Positions 1 to 13,304 of a stretch of DNA of 64,000 nucleotides are shown piece after piece. The DNA comes from Orobanche coerulescens (taxonomy: Eukaryota; Streptophyta; Magnoliopsida; Lamiales; Orobanchaceae), in the NCBI GenBank assembly GCA_033398695.1, contig CM065809.1, positions 177,682,501 to 177,746,500 of the forward strand, written 5' to 3'. The position numbers and the translations under genes were made by a program. Position 1 is the stretch's first letter; each line of letters opens with the position of its first letter. Below the pieces are notes generated by a model that worked only from the letters and a program-made list of their open reading frames with translations, ran no database searches and was not told the DNA's origin.

Positions 1-359
1 ATTGTCATCAGATGTCAAGATGACTCTTATAGCGTCATATATGCTTGGAATACTTCCTCCATTGTGTTCTTTCATAATCTGGACAATTATATCATCAATT
101 TTCAAGTCCATGAATGACTCCTTGAGAACTTCATTGCCAGTAGCAGCTGCAGCGACAACTGAAAAACAACATGCTCGAGGGCTCGGCACAGTATGGGAAT
201 CGAAGCAACTGCCAAGAAATAAATCATCAATCATAAACATTAAAAAGAAAAATAAAAGAAGAAAGATGGAACTTACATTTAAGTCACATGTGCGAAGTGA
301 CGAAAATAAGGCAGCAAACAGAGATAATATATAACGATAAAACTTACAATCCATTCCAT
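1..359 (-). CDS. 5' end of an unrecognised gene, partial at the left edge
   Basis: On the - strand an ATG at 359 starts four codons (Met-Glu-Trp-Ile) that end at a good donor (GTAAGT). A second coding-like stretch runs without a stop from about 158 to the window edge, behind a pyrimidine-rich acceptor ending TTTTTCAG. Its predicted protein has an Ala-rich start followed by a charged stretch containing KIDDIIVQIMKEH. An upstream TATA box and CT-rich leader fit a promoter and 5' UTR here. Joining the four-codon exon directly to the second exon breaks the frame, because one extra base is needed. A small middle exon, another acceptor or another start must therefore exist. I do not recognise the family and suggest no function. 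The rest of the gene lies outside the window. Confidence 0.45.
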
Positions 360-490
360 CGAACAAAAAGGGTGCGTTCTCGGCTGTGAAGGAAGAGATC
401 TAGAGAGATCTCGGTTTTTACAGGAAGCTCTTGAGAGATGGAGGAAGAGAATTTTTAGAGATAGTTGGAGAAGAGAACGGAAAGGATAGG

Positions 491-500
491 GATTTATATA
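491..500 (-). promoter_or_regulatory. TATA box of the left-edge gene
   Basis: Read on the - strand this is TATATAAATC, followed within about 30 bp by a CT-rich leader that reaches the ATG at 359. The spacing (about 130 bp from TATA to ATG) is normal for a plant gene. Confidence 0.5.
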
Positions 501-584
501 GAGAGAGAGAGGGTAGAGGCAGGGAGGGGGTACACGCACGGGAGGGTGAGGATAAGGAGGAAAATGTTTGGTGTCGGCTGACAC

Positions 585-2432
585 CGAGTTTAGGGTTTTT
601 ATACCCGAACAAAATTAGGGTTTTGCATTTTACTCCTAACATTTTTCAGAAGCTTTCAATTGAAACTCATAAATTCTGGATACTTCAATTTAAACCCATT
701 TTGATTTATGATTCTTCGATTTTAACCCGGTCAGCTTCTCAACTCTCACAATTTGATCCCAATCAACTTTAAAACCTCTAATTGAGTCCCATTTTGATCA
801 AGACATTAAAATATTGTCCTTCCAATTAATATTACTAATTAGTCCACTTTTATGCATATTTATTTTAATTTTCGTCATTATATCATAATATTTTATAATG
901 ATTAAAATATTATTATATGTAGACTTTGTTGAGGATTTACGGCCTTAGGACTCTGAGTCGAGCATCTCCATATTCAAGTCAGACAGCATCATTTATTGAG
1001 GTGGTAATTTTCAATATCACTTTAATTGCTTTAATTGTATTGTACATGTGATATTCAATTCAATATGTGATATTCAATTCATGTTTAAAAATTGACGATA
1101 CATGTAGTGAATCAGGCTCCCCTGTATACGTGTAAAGAGACTATCTTAAGATATATATTGTTGCGGGAACACGCGCAACCTCAATATTCACATGCGTGCT
1201 CGATTCATGTTCTATGTGGAATTTTGTGTATGTTTCATATTGTCGCGGGGACTCCTGCGCAACCTCAATATTCGTATGCGTGCTAGATTCATATTATACG
1301 TAATATTGTTTGTATGTATTCATGTTGAGGAAAAGATATGATAGATTATTCATTTTATGCTTTCCATGAGATTGTATATTACTGTTATAAGTGAGATTTC
1401 TACGAGTTGAAGGAAGTTCATCCCCACTTTTTTTGATCCCGCAGGTTAAATCGAGCCGGATGGACGAAGGAGCGAGCCGAAAGGGCATATGAATGAAATT
1501 TATTAAATGATGTTTTTCTTATATCAAATGTTTCGCAATTCTTTTGGAGAAACTTTTGTTAGAAATTAGCAATTTATAATTTATTCTTCCGTCGCAAATT
1601 TTATTTCATATCTATGACGTGTTATTGCCCTAATTAAAAGAATTTATTTTATGTCAGTGTAGCGACTAGACTTTGTAAGCGAGAATTTTAATATTCTCAA
1701 AATGCTGAAAGAAGAAAAAAAACTGTTAGAAAATAATCTGAATGTACAGCTTGCCAGAACCACGAAAAGACTGATGGAATGTAATTTCAAATCTAAGTAT
1801 CAAAAAAGGAAAACCATGTATTTTTTATTATCATTATCAATACAAACTACATCAAATGCTATACCGGAGCAATGTGTATTCCATGCCAGTAACTCATATT
1901 AGCATGAGTAAATATATAATGTTTATGGAAGTGATAGTACCCAGCATAATTGGATTAATATTTTGTATTCATACATTGCATATTTACACATTAACAAACC
2001 TTAATAGTTGTAATTTTCCTAATAATTGGTTATAGTTACCCATTTAAATATAATCACTAATCCAACTCAACTACATCTAAAATAACCATGAGCAGATAAA
2101 CGCTGTTACAAACAATAGGTATGGGGTTATGGATTCAACCCACATCCTGAACACCCTAACAACTTCATAAACACAAATAATCTCTATTTGTCTAAAATTA
2201 CTTTCATTTTTGTAATTTCGATAGGGTTATTGAACCATTTGTTCAAACAGCCATAGATTTAAACTATTTCAACTATAAATAGTTTAATTAATTTAAACTA
2301 AAATTACTGATCATTGATCAGTTAATCCATTACATTCATAGTTGTTATTAGTAATTACAGCAAAGATAGATAACATAATTCATAAACCATGTACATGAAA
2401 CCATCAAAACACAAAACAACACATAACACTTC
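585..2432. other. AT-rich intergenic DNA
   Basis: Apart from the 82-bp duplication listed separately, I see no coding frame, RNA gene or recognisable element. The open frames here are short and of unbiased composition. Confidence 0.6.
1157..1321. repeat. 82-bp tandem duplication
   Basis: Two diverged copies start at 1157 and 1239. Each contains GCGCAACCTCAATATTC, then ATGCGTGCT and a shared ATTCAT. The second copy differs by scattered substitutions, so the duplication is old. Confidence 0.7.
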
Positions 2433-2717
2433 CTAATCATCATCTGATTCTGCCACATCCTTCAACCTTTCAACATGTGCTTGCTTCTCTTCGATTCCTT
2501 CGCGGGTCAGCAAGAGGAGTTGAGCAATCAGATCGAGCCTTCGACGATCCCTTTCCTGAGTTTCAAGAAAACAATCCTGTCCAACCGTGGCAACCTCATG
2601 AAAAGGACCAAACGAATGGGTCTCATTTATAGTATCTGTACGCTTATCAAGCTTCGCCCTCGGTTGTGTACTCTCATCCCCTATTCGGATGAGGAAACCC
2701 TCATCTTGAGTAAGGAA
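2433..2717 (-). pseudogene. Coding-like fragment without ATG, unrecognised
   Basis: A 94-codon frame on the - strand is open from a stop at 2718-2720 to TAG at 2433-2435. It has no in-frame ATG, so simple ORF searches miss it. The predicted peptide looks like real protein: it is rich in Glu, Arg and Leu, includes the helical, charged stretch ETQERDRRRLDLIAQ, and ends in an acidic ESDDD before the stop. It could be the last exon of a gene whose other exons I cannot find, or a fragment carried by a transposon. No family is recognised. Confidence 0.4.
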
Positions 2718-3054
2718 TTATAACAAAATGTTTGACAATGCAATATACCCCCCTCATTTATCCATTTTTTAATAATAGAAACCCCTCGAATGCTAAATAT
2801 TGATATAACCCCCTCATTTATCAACTTGATTTAAAAAAAAACCGTCAACTAAAACAAATTATCTAAACAAATAACTTGAAAACAACAACGAAAACATATT
2901 AACTATGAGATTATCGTTTGACACAAAATTACTTGCCACCCCTAATGTGTTAACATCAAGATTTGAAAACATTTACGCAAACTTGAACAAAATTATATAC
3001 ATTTCTGCAAACACATTCCGTACAAAACACGTAAAAACTAAACCAATGATCCAG

Positions 3055-3086
3055 CCGGTGCATCGCACGGGTTCGTAAGGCCTCGT
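3055..3086 (+). mobile_element. Helitron-like 3' hairpin end
   Basis: CCGGTGCATCGCACGG forms a short GC stem, followed about 12 nt later by CTCGT. The same signature recurs near 37240, 38203 and 42693. Plant Helitrons end in such a hairpin followed by CTRR. Here the tetramer is CTCG, so the assignment is tentative, and no 5' end was found. Confidence 0.35.
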
Positions 3087-3167
3087 ATATATGTAGTTTC
3101 TACCCTTTTTTTATGATAATGATACTTATGTTACCACTACTTGATTGGAGGGGTAAATAGTTTACCA

Positions 3168-3280
3168 CTACTGGGACAGAAGGGGTAAATAATTTACCAA
3201 TATTGCCCGTATCCCTACTGGACAGTTAAATTTACCACTATTGTCTAATTTACCACTACTGAACCCCTTCTATCCAGTAG
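3168..3280. repeat. Inverted repeat with TTACCACTA motifs
   Basis: The left arm (3168-3186) and the reverse complement of the right arm (3262-3280) match at about 16 of 18 positions. The loop and flanks carry several copies of TTTACCACTACT. It could be a foldback or MITE remnant. Confidence 0.45.
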
Positions 3281-3289
3281 CAGTAAATT

Positions 3290-4700
3290 ATTTACTCATC
3301 CGTATGTCAGTATTTATTAAGAAAATGAAGCATTAAAAAAATATTTTAAAAAATATATATGATGTGGAAACTATTTACAGAGAAATATCAGCATATCAAC
3401 GCAGAAGTGGGTGCAGAAGTGGGGCCAAAGGATATTAAAATATAAAAGATGGCATTTTTTACATGTGTATAAAAAAAGGGTATTTCATACACGAGTTTCT
3501 TGAAATAGGGTATAAATAAGTATTAGGAGATTTTTTTATATAATTTGACATTAATGTAATATATTTTACTATTTTATAATCAGAACAAAATAATTCTTAA
3601 AAATCAAATAATTGTTAAAAAGCTATGAAAATAAACTAAAAATATATCTTTCTTCAATAGTTTTATATTTTTATATTGAAATATTTTAATCATCTACATA
3701 TTATAATTATATTTATATTATATATACTATATGGATGTCAAATTAAAGAGCACGAAGTAAGAATTAATTTGATATATGTTTTTCAAAAATAAAATTGATA
3801 CATAAAAGTTATAATTGTTTAAACTATTATGTTAAAAATAAAAGGAATAAAATGAGAGGAAGTTTTTAATTGGTAGATAGTATATAATGGAATAATTCTA
3901 ACCCCTCCCAAATTAAACCTCTATTTTTTTTTTAAGATTTTTAAAAAGAGGATAACGTGGAGATGACACATGTTTTCTTAAATTTTTTTTGCGACTCTCT
4001 TTTAATATTAAGTATAAATATTATTTTTGATAATTTTTATTAATATATAATTAAAAATAATATTAATATACAAAGTTATTGAACTGCGGGTTAATCATCA
4101 ATTATCAATACCACAAGACAAAGGAAAAGTGACGATCCTTATTCATTTCCTTTCTTTACATTTTATGGTATTCATAGATATACATTAATATTAATATTAC
4201 AATTTACTATATATTTGACAAAAATAAATTAATTTATTAAAAAATTTATTATTATTTTAATACATCATAAATAATAAATTAGCTTGCAGCAAACTAATTT
4301 ATCAAGCTATACTATCAGAACACTATTATTTATTAATGAAAATCTGAAAAATATAAAAATTTGTCAGTTTGGCCAAGAAATCCGGAGCTGTTATATTTGG
4401 TTATGGAGGAGCTTCAAGAATATACACTAAACGTACGCCAGCTGGTGCCCACTTTTTCCACAGCGCACGTTAGACTCACTCCCCATTTGAGCCACGTCCC
4501 CTGGACCCCTGCCCTGTGATGCGCTCTTTAACCAGAATTCGTTGCATTTATTTTACAAACAGTTTTGTATGTGCAAAAAAAAAAAAATCACTTGAGAAAA
4601 GCTGTGTGCTGTAAGCATTCTGATTTCGTCAAGATAAATTCAATTCCGACGAATTTATAATTTGTATGCATATTGCTGAATCCATCATGTACACAGACAC
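3290..4700. other. AT-rich region upstream of the potassium transporter
   Basis: This is very AT-rich DNA with poly-A and poly-T runs and no coding signal. The part from about 4380 to 4700 is less AT-rich and should contain the KUP promoter and 5' UTR. I could not pick out a convincing TATA box. Confidence 0.5.
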
Positions 4701-4734
4701 ATAGAAGATTTGGGTGAAAAAGTACACCGGAGAG

Positions 4735-7700
4735 ATGACGGAGGAGGGATCGGAGAGGGAGAGTAGGGGGTTAGCGTCGATGGATTCAATGGAGTCTCGA
4801 TGGGTATATCAAGACGAGGAGGGTTCGGAGATCGACATCGATGGCGATGGAGGCGACGGCGGCTTCGAGTCGCCGCAGAGAGATTCCGATGACGATGATA
4901 ATGCCGAACAGCGGTTGATTCGCACGGGACCTCGGATTGATTCATTTGATGTTGAGGCGCTCGAAGTTCCTGGGGCCCATAGAAATGATTTTGAGGTGCG
5001 TTTTGTGTTACCTAGTTGATTTATTAGGCTAGTTTTCTTGGGGTGATTTCGTTGTAAGTGCATGTCTGGAATTTTGTTTGTTCGTTGAGTGATCTGGTTT
5101 TGTTGACACAAGGAATTGTGGGGGGGGGGGGGTAAGAGGAATGAAAAAGAAGGGGGTGCTGGGATTTAAAAAGTTAGAACGAAAATGAACTCTGGTAAAT
5201 ATGAATATTGACTCTAAACCTAGGTTTTGTGATTTGGAATTCAAACTATGACATTCTTGTTCCATTTTCTCATATATTTTGTGATATTGACGTGCTTTCT
5301 GTCTCTGGTTACAAATGTCGACGTGGAAAACAGTCAAGTAGATAAAATTGTGGAAGCAAGACTTGAGAAAAATGCAGCGAATGAATAAGATCAAACCTGG
5401 AGAGCAGTTTTCTCTTTCATCGATGGAGATGAGCCAAAGTATCTCTTACATTTTTGCAGTGTCCTGTCTGCAAATTTTGTCCGTAATAAAGGCACGAGTT
5501 AGATATAACAAAACTTACTGTCCATAAAATGGCCCTAGTTCTTCGAAAACAGTTGTGTGATGATTTATAAATTAGACTTCATGACAGATTTAATGTTAAG
5601 GAGCCTATCTTAAAGAACTTTCTATGTTTGTTTGGTTTCCCCAGACAACATTCATTTCTCAATTGGCAATTACTAAGTAGGGTGCATTTTTATGTTAGAA
5701 CTCCTTCTAGATCCATCTGGTTTCTCCCTTCCCATATTCTTCCCGCGAAACTCCCCATCACTAACCAACAGACTGTCATGTTTAGAGTTGCATTTGATTG
5801 TAAGTTGAAGTACTATGTTTCCGTTTTCATCCCTACTATGTGACCTTTTCTGATGTTTTTTTTTTTTACTATAGGATCTAATTTCACTGTTTAATATTTT
5901 AGCATTTCGGTCTATATGCCTCAGGTTTCAATTTTTCTCTAGGATCCCCCCCCCTCCTTGTAGCAACTCTTGTGCAGTCTCACACTGAAAGATTTTTTTT
6001 CTCAAAGAATCATTGTATTTAAGTTATTTTCTACAATTACATGATAAGAATGGTTTCTTACTCTTTTGGTATCTTGATTTTTAATCACAGGATGTCACTT
6101 TAGGCAGGAGAATCGTGCTGGTCTTTCAGACTCTTGGCGTGGTTTTTGGTGATGTGGGGACTAGTCCATTATATACCTTCAGTGTGATGTTCAGCAAGGC
6201 ACCTGTTAATGGAAATGAAGACGTGCTTGGTGCATTGTCTCTAGTTTTGTACACCTTAATTCTGATTTCATTGATCAAGTATGTCTTTATTGTTCTTTGG
6301 GCGAATGACGATGGTGAAGGTATATTACATATTACGTTACTTTATATGTTTATATCGATCATGATATGTAAATGGTCTGTGCACTCTGTAAACGTGTTAG
6401 ACTTGCTGTTTTCCCAATTTCTGCAGGTGGCACATTTGCTCTGTACTCTTTAATATGTAGGCATGCTAAAGTTAGTCTTCTGCCCGACCAATTGCCATCA
6501 GATGCTCGCATATCAAGCTTTAGACTTAAGGTGCCATCAGCTGAACTAGAGAGGTCCCTGAAAATAAAGGAACGGCTTGAAGCTTCTCTGACATTGAAAA
6601 AGCTTCTTCTGATGTTGGTTCTTGCTGGCACTTCTATGGTGATAGCTGATGGTGTTGTCACACCTGCTATGTCAGGTGCTCTTTAAAAAGATTTCTTTCG
6701 CTAATTCTATTTCCTTAAGTATTCAGGGTTTTGATTGTCCGAGAAAAGAAGAAATTTACATCTGTATGCACTGTTTTTAACAATTTGTTTGCTGCTGGAA
6801 GTTGATTATGTTTTCATTAATGTTTGTGCAGTTATATCTGCTGTTGGTGGCTTAAAAATTGGAGTCTCTGGGTTTAAGCAAGGTGATGGATCCTTTTATG
6901 ATGTGTTTGTTTTTTGGCTACTTAGATCTTTCAGCTGGGATTTGACCCTTGAGATCCATTGACCATGTAAAACTTTATCTTGCAAATTTGAAGCTGGACT
7001 TTTGCAAATTTCTCATATATGCCTGTGGGTTTGAGTCAGGTGATACTACGATGAATCGGAATCTAATCTGCCAGTCAATTGCATTTTGTTTGAGTCTTGT
7101 ATGTCTGTCTTGCTACTCATCTTACATTTACAATTTCACATAGAAGTAGAAGTATTTGCGTCTGATGTACAAAGAATATCAGTATATGAATGTCCATTAG
7201 TATCCACCTGTGGCTATATTACTTCGTAAGGCTAAACATCCTAGCTTCTTAGATACTGTTTAAAGCTTATCCACAGGTGTAGTAGATTCATAATCTGCCA
7301 GTCAAATGCATTTTGTTTGAGTCTTGTATGTCTGTCTTGCTACTCATCTTACATTTACGTAGAAGTATTTGCGTCTGATGTACAAACAATATCAGTACAT
7401 GTATGTCCATTAGTATATACCTGTGGCTATATTACTTCGTAAGGCTAAACAACCAAGCTTCTTAGATATTGTTTAAAGCTTATCCATTAATTTCCAGTAT
7501 CAGTTGTTGCATGATCATGCATTAAGTATAACTTACACAGCATAGTCCATTACTGATAGAGTCCAGTTTTATGATATGCAGATCACGTGGTGATGATTTC
7601 GGTCGCATTTCTTATAATTTTGTTCAGTGTACAGAGGTATGGAACAAGTAAAGTGGGGCTTGTTGTTGGTCCTGCCTTGTTTATATGGTTTTGTTCTCTT

Positions 7701-10700
7701 GGGGGCATTGGCATATACAATCTTCTCAAATACGATACTGGTGTTCTGCGGGCATTCAATCCAATCCATATCTATTATTTCTTCAAGCGCAATTCAACCA
7801 AGGCTTGGTATTCTTTAGGGGGATGTCTTCTTTGTGCAACAGGTTAGTTCTGAAGTACAGCTTTGTTCTTGTTACTCTTTTTTCTAAACCTTGAAAAATG
7901 AACACCTCAGATTGAGTACTAATTTTGCTTTGTCTTCTCTCTATCAGTCTACTGTCTACATTGAGTATGAATTGATTTGCATTTTGTACAGTTGATAAAC
8001 TTTATGTTTACGGTGACCTGTTCTATGATGAAATATTTCACATTTTCTCCACATTTCCCTTGTTTGTGCACAATATATTGGTTGGGTCATGAATTTCTTA
8101 TTATTTTGACATGCTTCTGCATTCATTTGGGTCTTACATAGTCACATAAGTATCACAGCCGGAGTTTGTAGATAAGTCATCAAACTATTGCGGAGACCAG
8201 GGATAACACTTGAAGGAAAAAGTGAATGCTTTATCTTCTGGAGAGCATCCTGTTCTGTATTGTTTATAAATTTAGGGGAACAAAAGAAAAGTTCTAAAAA
8301 TAACTTTTTTGTATGTTGTATTTGTATAGTTGTTTTATGGCCCTTTTAGTGGCTTATGGTCATAAAATCTTGTCTTCTTCCTTACCAAATTGTTTCAGGT
8401 GTGAATACGTAGTCAGTTTTTTGGACATATGTTTTCTGTTATAGACTATAGTCTCAGATTCTTGTAAAGCTGTATCTGATTTTATATTCTTAATGTTTAG
8501 TTCCAAAAACTGAATATAGATGCTGGCTTGCCCGAATTTGAAATGCCATAGAACTGCTCATCTGTGATGAGTTCATCAGCAGAAAAGAATTTCATGGATA
8601 TTATCTTCCAACTTATTTTGCCTCTTAATATGAAACAGTAATATCTCTTCTGAATAATTTCTGATGATCAGTTACGTGACTCAGGTTCTGAGGCAATGTT
8701 TGCGGATCTTTGCTATTTTTCTGTAAGATCAGTACAGGTAAGCAGGAAGCCACAGTACATTTCAATTCATTTGGTCCTCTCTCTCTCTTCATCTCTCTCT
8801 ATCCTCCCTCCCCCCCCCCCCCCCTTTCTCCATCTCCCTCCCCTGCTCTTGTTTCTTAAGTTTATTTTTCAGTGATTAATACAGAATGTTTAATTTTATT
8901 TTATAAATGTAAAATTTTCTGACCAAGGGCGTGAATTGCTTGTTCCAGCTTACGTTTGTGTTTCTGATATTACCTTGCCTTCTGTTGGGTTACCTGGGTC
9001 AAGCTGCTTATCTTATGGAGAACCATGCAGATACAACACAGGCCTTCTTTTCTTCTGTTCCAAGTAAATACAATTTTTTTATCTTGCTATGATCGATGTG
9101 ATCTTGGATGTAATTTAAAAGGATTGATGGCACATCTTAATTGACTAGATATGGTTAGTTCATGTCACAACAGTCTTTACTAATGCATTCTAGGTTCCGA
9201 ATTTTGAGTTTTGTGTATTACATTAATAATATGCAGTTTTAAATTAGAACAGGGTCATCTATTATTTTCAGCCAAGTACGAGTTAAAATGAATAGAAAGT
9301 AAAATCTAGGCTTTTTCTTTTATCTACTCTGCAGGTGGAGCTTTCTGGCCTGTCTTCCTCATAGCTAATGTAGCTGCACTCATTGCTAGTAGGGCTATGA
9401 CGACGGCTACTTTCTCTTGTATTAAACAATCCACAGCACTTGGTTGCTTTCCTCGTCTTAAAATCATTCATACTTCTAGAAAATTCATGGGCCAAATTTA
9501 TATTCCGGTCATGAACTGGTTTCTGCTGATTCTGACCCTTGTATTGGTCTGCAATATCTCAAGTATTTACGAGATCGGCAATGCATATGGTAATTCTCTT
9601 ATCATGTCTCTTTGAAATTGAGTAAATTGGTAGCATTGTTCTTTGTTTTTTCTTGATTAGTTCACCTAACTTTATACTTTTGTTCTAAAATAGCTTTACA
9701 TCTATACGGAAGTTTACATCCTATGTTTGTTTACTTAAGTAGTTCTTATATGGATCTTGATAAGGCCTTGAGTGGGTGCGTTTTTATGCCTGTTGATTTG
9801 CTCCTAATTTCATGGTTCATAGCTGACACCTTAAGCTGCCTACCTCATTATGCATACTGAACTAAGACTTTTCAATCCTTTTCATAATTCATAATTTCTT
9901 ATAGTCCAGATTAGTCAATGAATATTGCTAAAAAGTCCTAACCCTAAAGGCGCTCAACCACACGCAACCATACTGACCTTCTCTCAGGTCGACTGTTTTC
10001 TCTTGTAACTCTCCTTTAACGCGACAAGCATCTTGTCACGTCCCTCTTCTGGTCACCCTCTGCCCTTAAACAACCTCTCTTCTCCTGCCCGCTTTGATCG
10101 CTTTTCTCCACATCTATCTCACTTTTCCATCCTAATGGCTGCTGCATTGCACCCTCATTATTCCTTTCATCCTTTGTTTTCTTCACCCTATTCACTTGAT
10201 CTATTTTGAGAGTTTTGGGTGCCATATGTAGGAGAGCCATGGAAGGTGATAGAAAGAAGAATGGTACTGGTGATGGGAACACTAGATTTGGGGTCTGGGT
10301 GAGGGGTTAAGAGCAGTAAGGTGACAGAACTAGTATCTGTATGAGTTAATGGCAATAAACTTAACCCACCTCCTGGCATTTGAGTCTAGAGGTGGTTGGA
10401 AGCAAGGAAATAGACTGGTTGGACTTTGAGGTGAGGGAAGGAAGGTTGAGATATTTGTAATAATGATGATTTTTTCTTGTCATAGTTTTCTCGGAATTTA
10501 TCTCAAATTTGATGATAAATGAAGTTGGGGGAGTTATGGGAATTAGGCCACATTTGAGTTTGAAATGGAACTATATTGGGAACCCATAAAAGTTTGCATA
10601 TTGATGGATCATGTTGGCACCCGTTATCAGGTGAACTTTATCGCAAATAGTAGGGATCGGAGCTCAATCCGGGTATCTTATAGACCTTATGGTTCAACAG

Positions 10701-13304
10701 CTTAATATTTAATGAGAAAGCTGGACTCGGTAGTAGAGTTACCAAATTTGAACATATATGTATCTGACCTGTTGAGCTTGTCGTAATATTTGCTTGCATT
10801 TTGTTCCACCCCTCTCTCCCACCTCTATCACTGCGTTCTTTCTCTTGCCTTATATATTTTTAGGCGTATTTGTGTATTTACTCTTCTAGAAAACCAGCTC
10901 CATGAAAATAGATTTAAGAAAAAAAATGCCCAGAACCATTGTTATTTTAATTTAAAAAATTTGAACTAGCTTAATGTACATGTTTGTCCTGCCTCCTAAT
11001 GTGAATACTTTGATGAACTACAATTAGTTACACATGCTTTTATATGGCCTAATTTGATTCTTTTTACAGGGATTGCTGAACTCGGAGTTATGATGATGAC
11101 TACAAGCTTGGTAACCCTTGTCATGCTTCTTATATGGCAGATAAATATTTTTGTTGTGCTGAGTTTTGCTACTATCTTCTTGGGGTTGGAGTTGACTTTC
11201 TTTTCTTCAGTTTTGTGGAGTGTGGGGGATGGAAGTTGGATCATACTGGTGTTTGCCATTGTCATGTTCTTAATAATGTATATCTGGAACTATGGGAGCA
11301 AGCTAAAGTATGAAACAGAAGTGAAGCAAAAGATGTCAATGGATGTGCTACGGGAGCTAGGTCCCGATCTAGGAACTGTTAGAGCTCCTGGCATTGGCTT
11401 GCTTTATAATGAGTTGGCGAAGGGAATACCTGCTATCTTTGGGCATTTCCTCACCACTCTACCTGCTGTTCATTCAATGATCATATTTGTGTGCATAAAG
11501 TATGTCCCTGTATCTGTTGTGCCTCAAAGTGAAAGATTTCTTTTCCGGAGAGTTTGCGCCAGAAGCTACCACATATTTCGTTGTGTTGCCAGGTATGTGC
11601 AACTGTTCTGTATTTTTCTCTTCAAAACATGCTTGTCTACCTCCTCTTGGACAGGGATAGAAGATAGACTTTGTTCCCAACTTTTACTTGTGCCATAAAT
11701 CCAAAATTTTAAATTAAATTTCCATACCTTTGTCTTTTGTGGCCCAATTATCAGGTAGTTATACATTTTGTCCACCATGTGGTAACTATAATAGAACGTG
11801 CTTTGCTAACCACCCATTTACTTGACGGGAAAACCGACTTTCTTGATGGGAAAAGTGAAAGGGTTTCTGTATAAAATATGCTTAGCCTAGAAAGGATCGG
11901 CATTGAAAGTTTTGCCTATGTTTATGTAGAATTAGGCTTCATTGATTTGATTTTGTGGGTCTACGGAAAAAGGTGTACAATGACTTCCTTTATGGAAATT
12001 TTAATGGCATTTTATTGGTATGTAAGATGATTTTTTCTTTCCCTCTCGCCATGTGTGCAATACAACAAGCCTGATGCCAGTGGCCTTGGATTCGTAGACT
12101 TGTAACATTTAGAATGCAACCAGTCGGAAACTTCACCATTTAGAACCTTGCTTTAGAACGTACAGGTTTTCATTAAAGGATGGAAGTTCTCCAGCATACA
12201 AGTTTTGTAATACGATTACAGGTAGAAATTATGTCCGTATCACGAGTACTGTTAATTATTTTGTGAAGATGTGATTGTATGTCTTATTTAATTTGGTCTA
12301 ATGGGCTAACGCTTGATTTTGTCAATAAGACAAGTAACTTATTATGTGCTCCAAATTTGTGGTATTTGAGTCACCGGGTTGGACCTAGATGAGAGGTTAG
12401 GGATTTTTTTACAGAAACTGCCCTGAGTTTTACCTAAATTACAAAACCATTCAGGAATATTTTAAATTTATTAAAGACCCCCTAAAGTATTTTACATATC
12501 TTCTTGAGGTTTGTTTTTGTTTTGCAAATTGCCAATTTGTGGAATAGAAACATATGTTGAGAGTTTATTAGTAATTTTGAGATATATCTATATATAAAAA
12601 TTTTGTGTAATTTGGCTAAACCCAAGGCTACTATTTGCATTTAGTACTTATAGGTTAAATAGATCATAGATTGTGTGAAAATATGTCGTGCATTGCCGTA
12701 GAGTTTATTTTAGCAAATCCAAAGAAACTTTCTGTTACTTCGTTATTGTACTAATTGTGCCATTAACAGATATGGGTACAAGGATGTTCGCAAAGAAAAC
12801 CACCTGAATTTCGAGCAGTTGCTGATCGAGAGTCTCGAGAAATTCATTCGCCGGGAAGCTCAGGAAAGGTCCCTTGAGAGTGATGGCGACGGCGATGATT
12901 CTGAAGGAGATACAAATTTCTCGAGAACTTTAATAGCTCCCAATGGGAGTGTTTATTCGCTCGGTGTCCCTCTCCTGGCTGAATTTAAGGATACGAGCAA
13001 TTTCGTTTCAGTAGCAACCACATTAGAAGAGAAGCCTGAGCCGTCTTCTAACGAACAAATTGCTATTGATGCCGAGCAAAGTCTTGAGAAGGAGCTTTCC
13101 TTCCTACGCAAAGCAAAAGAGTCGGGCGTCGTGTACCTTCTTGGACATGGAGATATTCGAGCAAGAAAGGATTCTTGGTTCATTAAGAAGCTTGTCATTA
13201 ATTACTTTTACGCTTTCTTGAGAAAGAATTGCAGGAGGGGGACGGCAAATCTGACTGTTCCACACTCGCATCTGATACAGGTGGGCATGACTTACATGGT
13301 CTGA
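4735..13304 (+). CDS. KUP5: Potassium transporter, KUP/HAK/KT family (KUP5/KUP7 type)
   Basis: A proton-coupled K+ transporter of plant membranes. Ten exons: 4735-4995, 6091-6319, 6427-6675, 6832-6882, 7582-7842, 8685-8737, 8949-9063, 9335-9589, 11070-11592 and 12770-13304. They sum to 2532 nt (843 aa plus stop) with GT-AG junctions and matching phases. The acidic N-terminus carries RLIRTGPRIDSFDVEALEVP, typical of the KUP5/KUP7 subgroup. The pore motif GVVFGDVGTSPLY is at residues 103-115 and GGTFALYS at 164-171. The protein ends in QVGMTYMV, as family members do. Arabidopsis KUP5 and KUP7 are about 855 aa. I chose the ATG at 4735 because the only upstream in-frame candidate, at 4714, is GTG. 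KUP5 and KUP7 are hard to separate by eye; the copper ATPase next door favours KUP5. AtKUP5 and AtKUP7 are reported to have adenylate cyclase activity as well, which I could not assess here. Confidence 0.95.
7064..7486. repeat. Direct duplication inside KUP intron 4
   Basis: Copies at about 7064-7274 and 7291-7486 share long blocks, including TTTGTTTGAGTCTTGTATG and GGCTATATTACTTCGTAAG. They differ by a few substitutions and one 14-nt indel. This recent local duplication does not touch a splice site. Confidence 0.8.

Noticed and set aside
4714..4734. Upstream start for the KUP gene
   Set aside because: The codon at 4714 is GTG. The ATG at 4735 gives an N-terminus like that of KUP5/KUP7.
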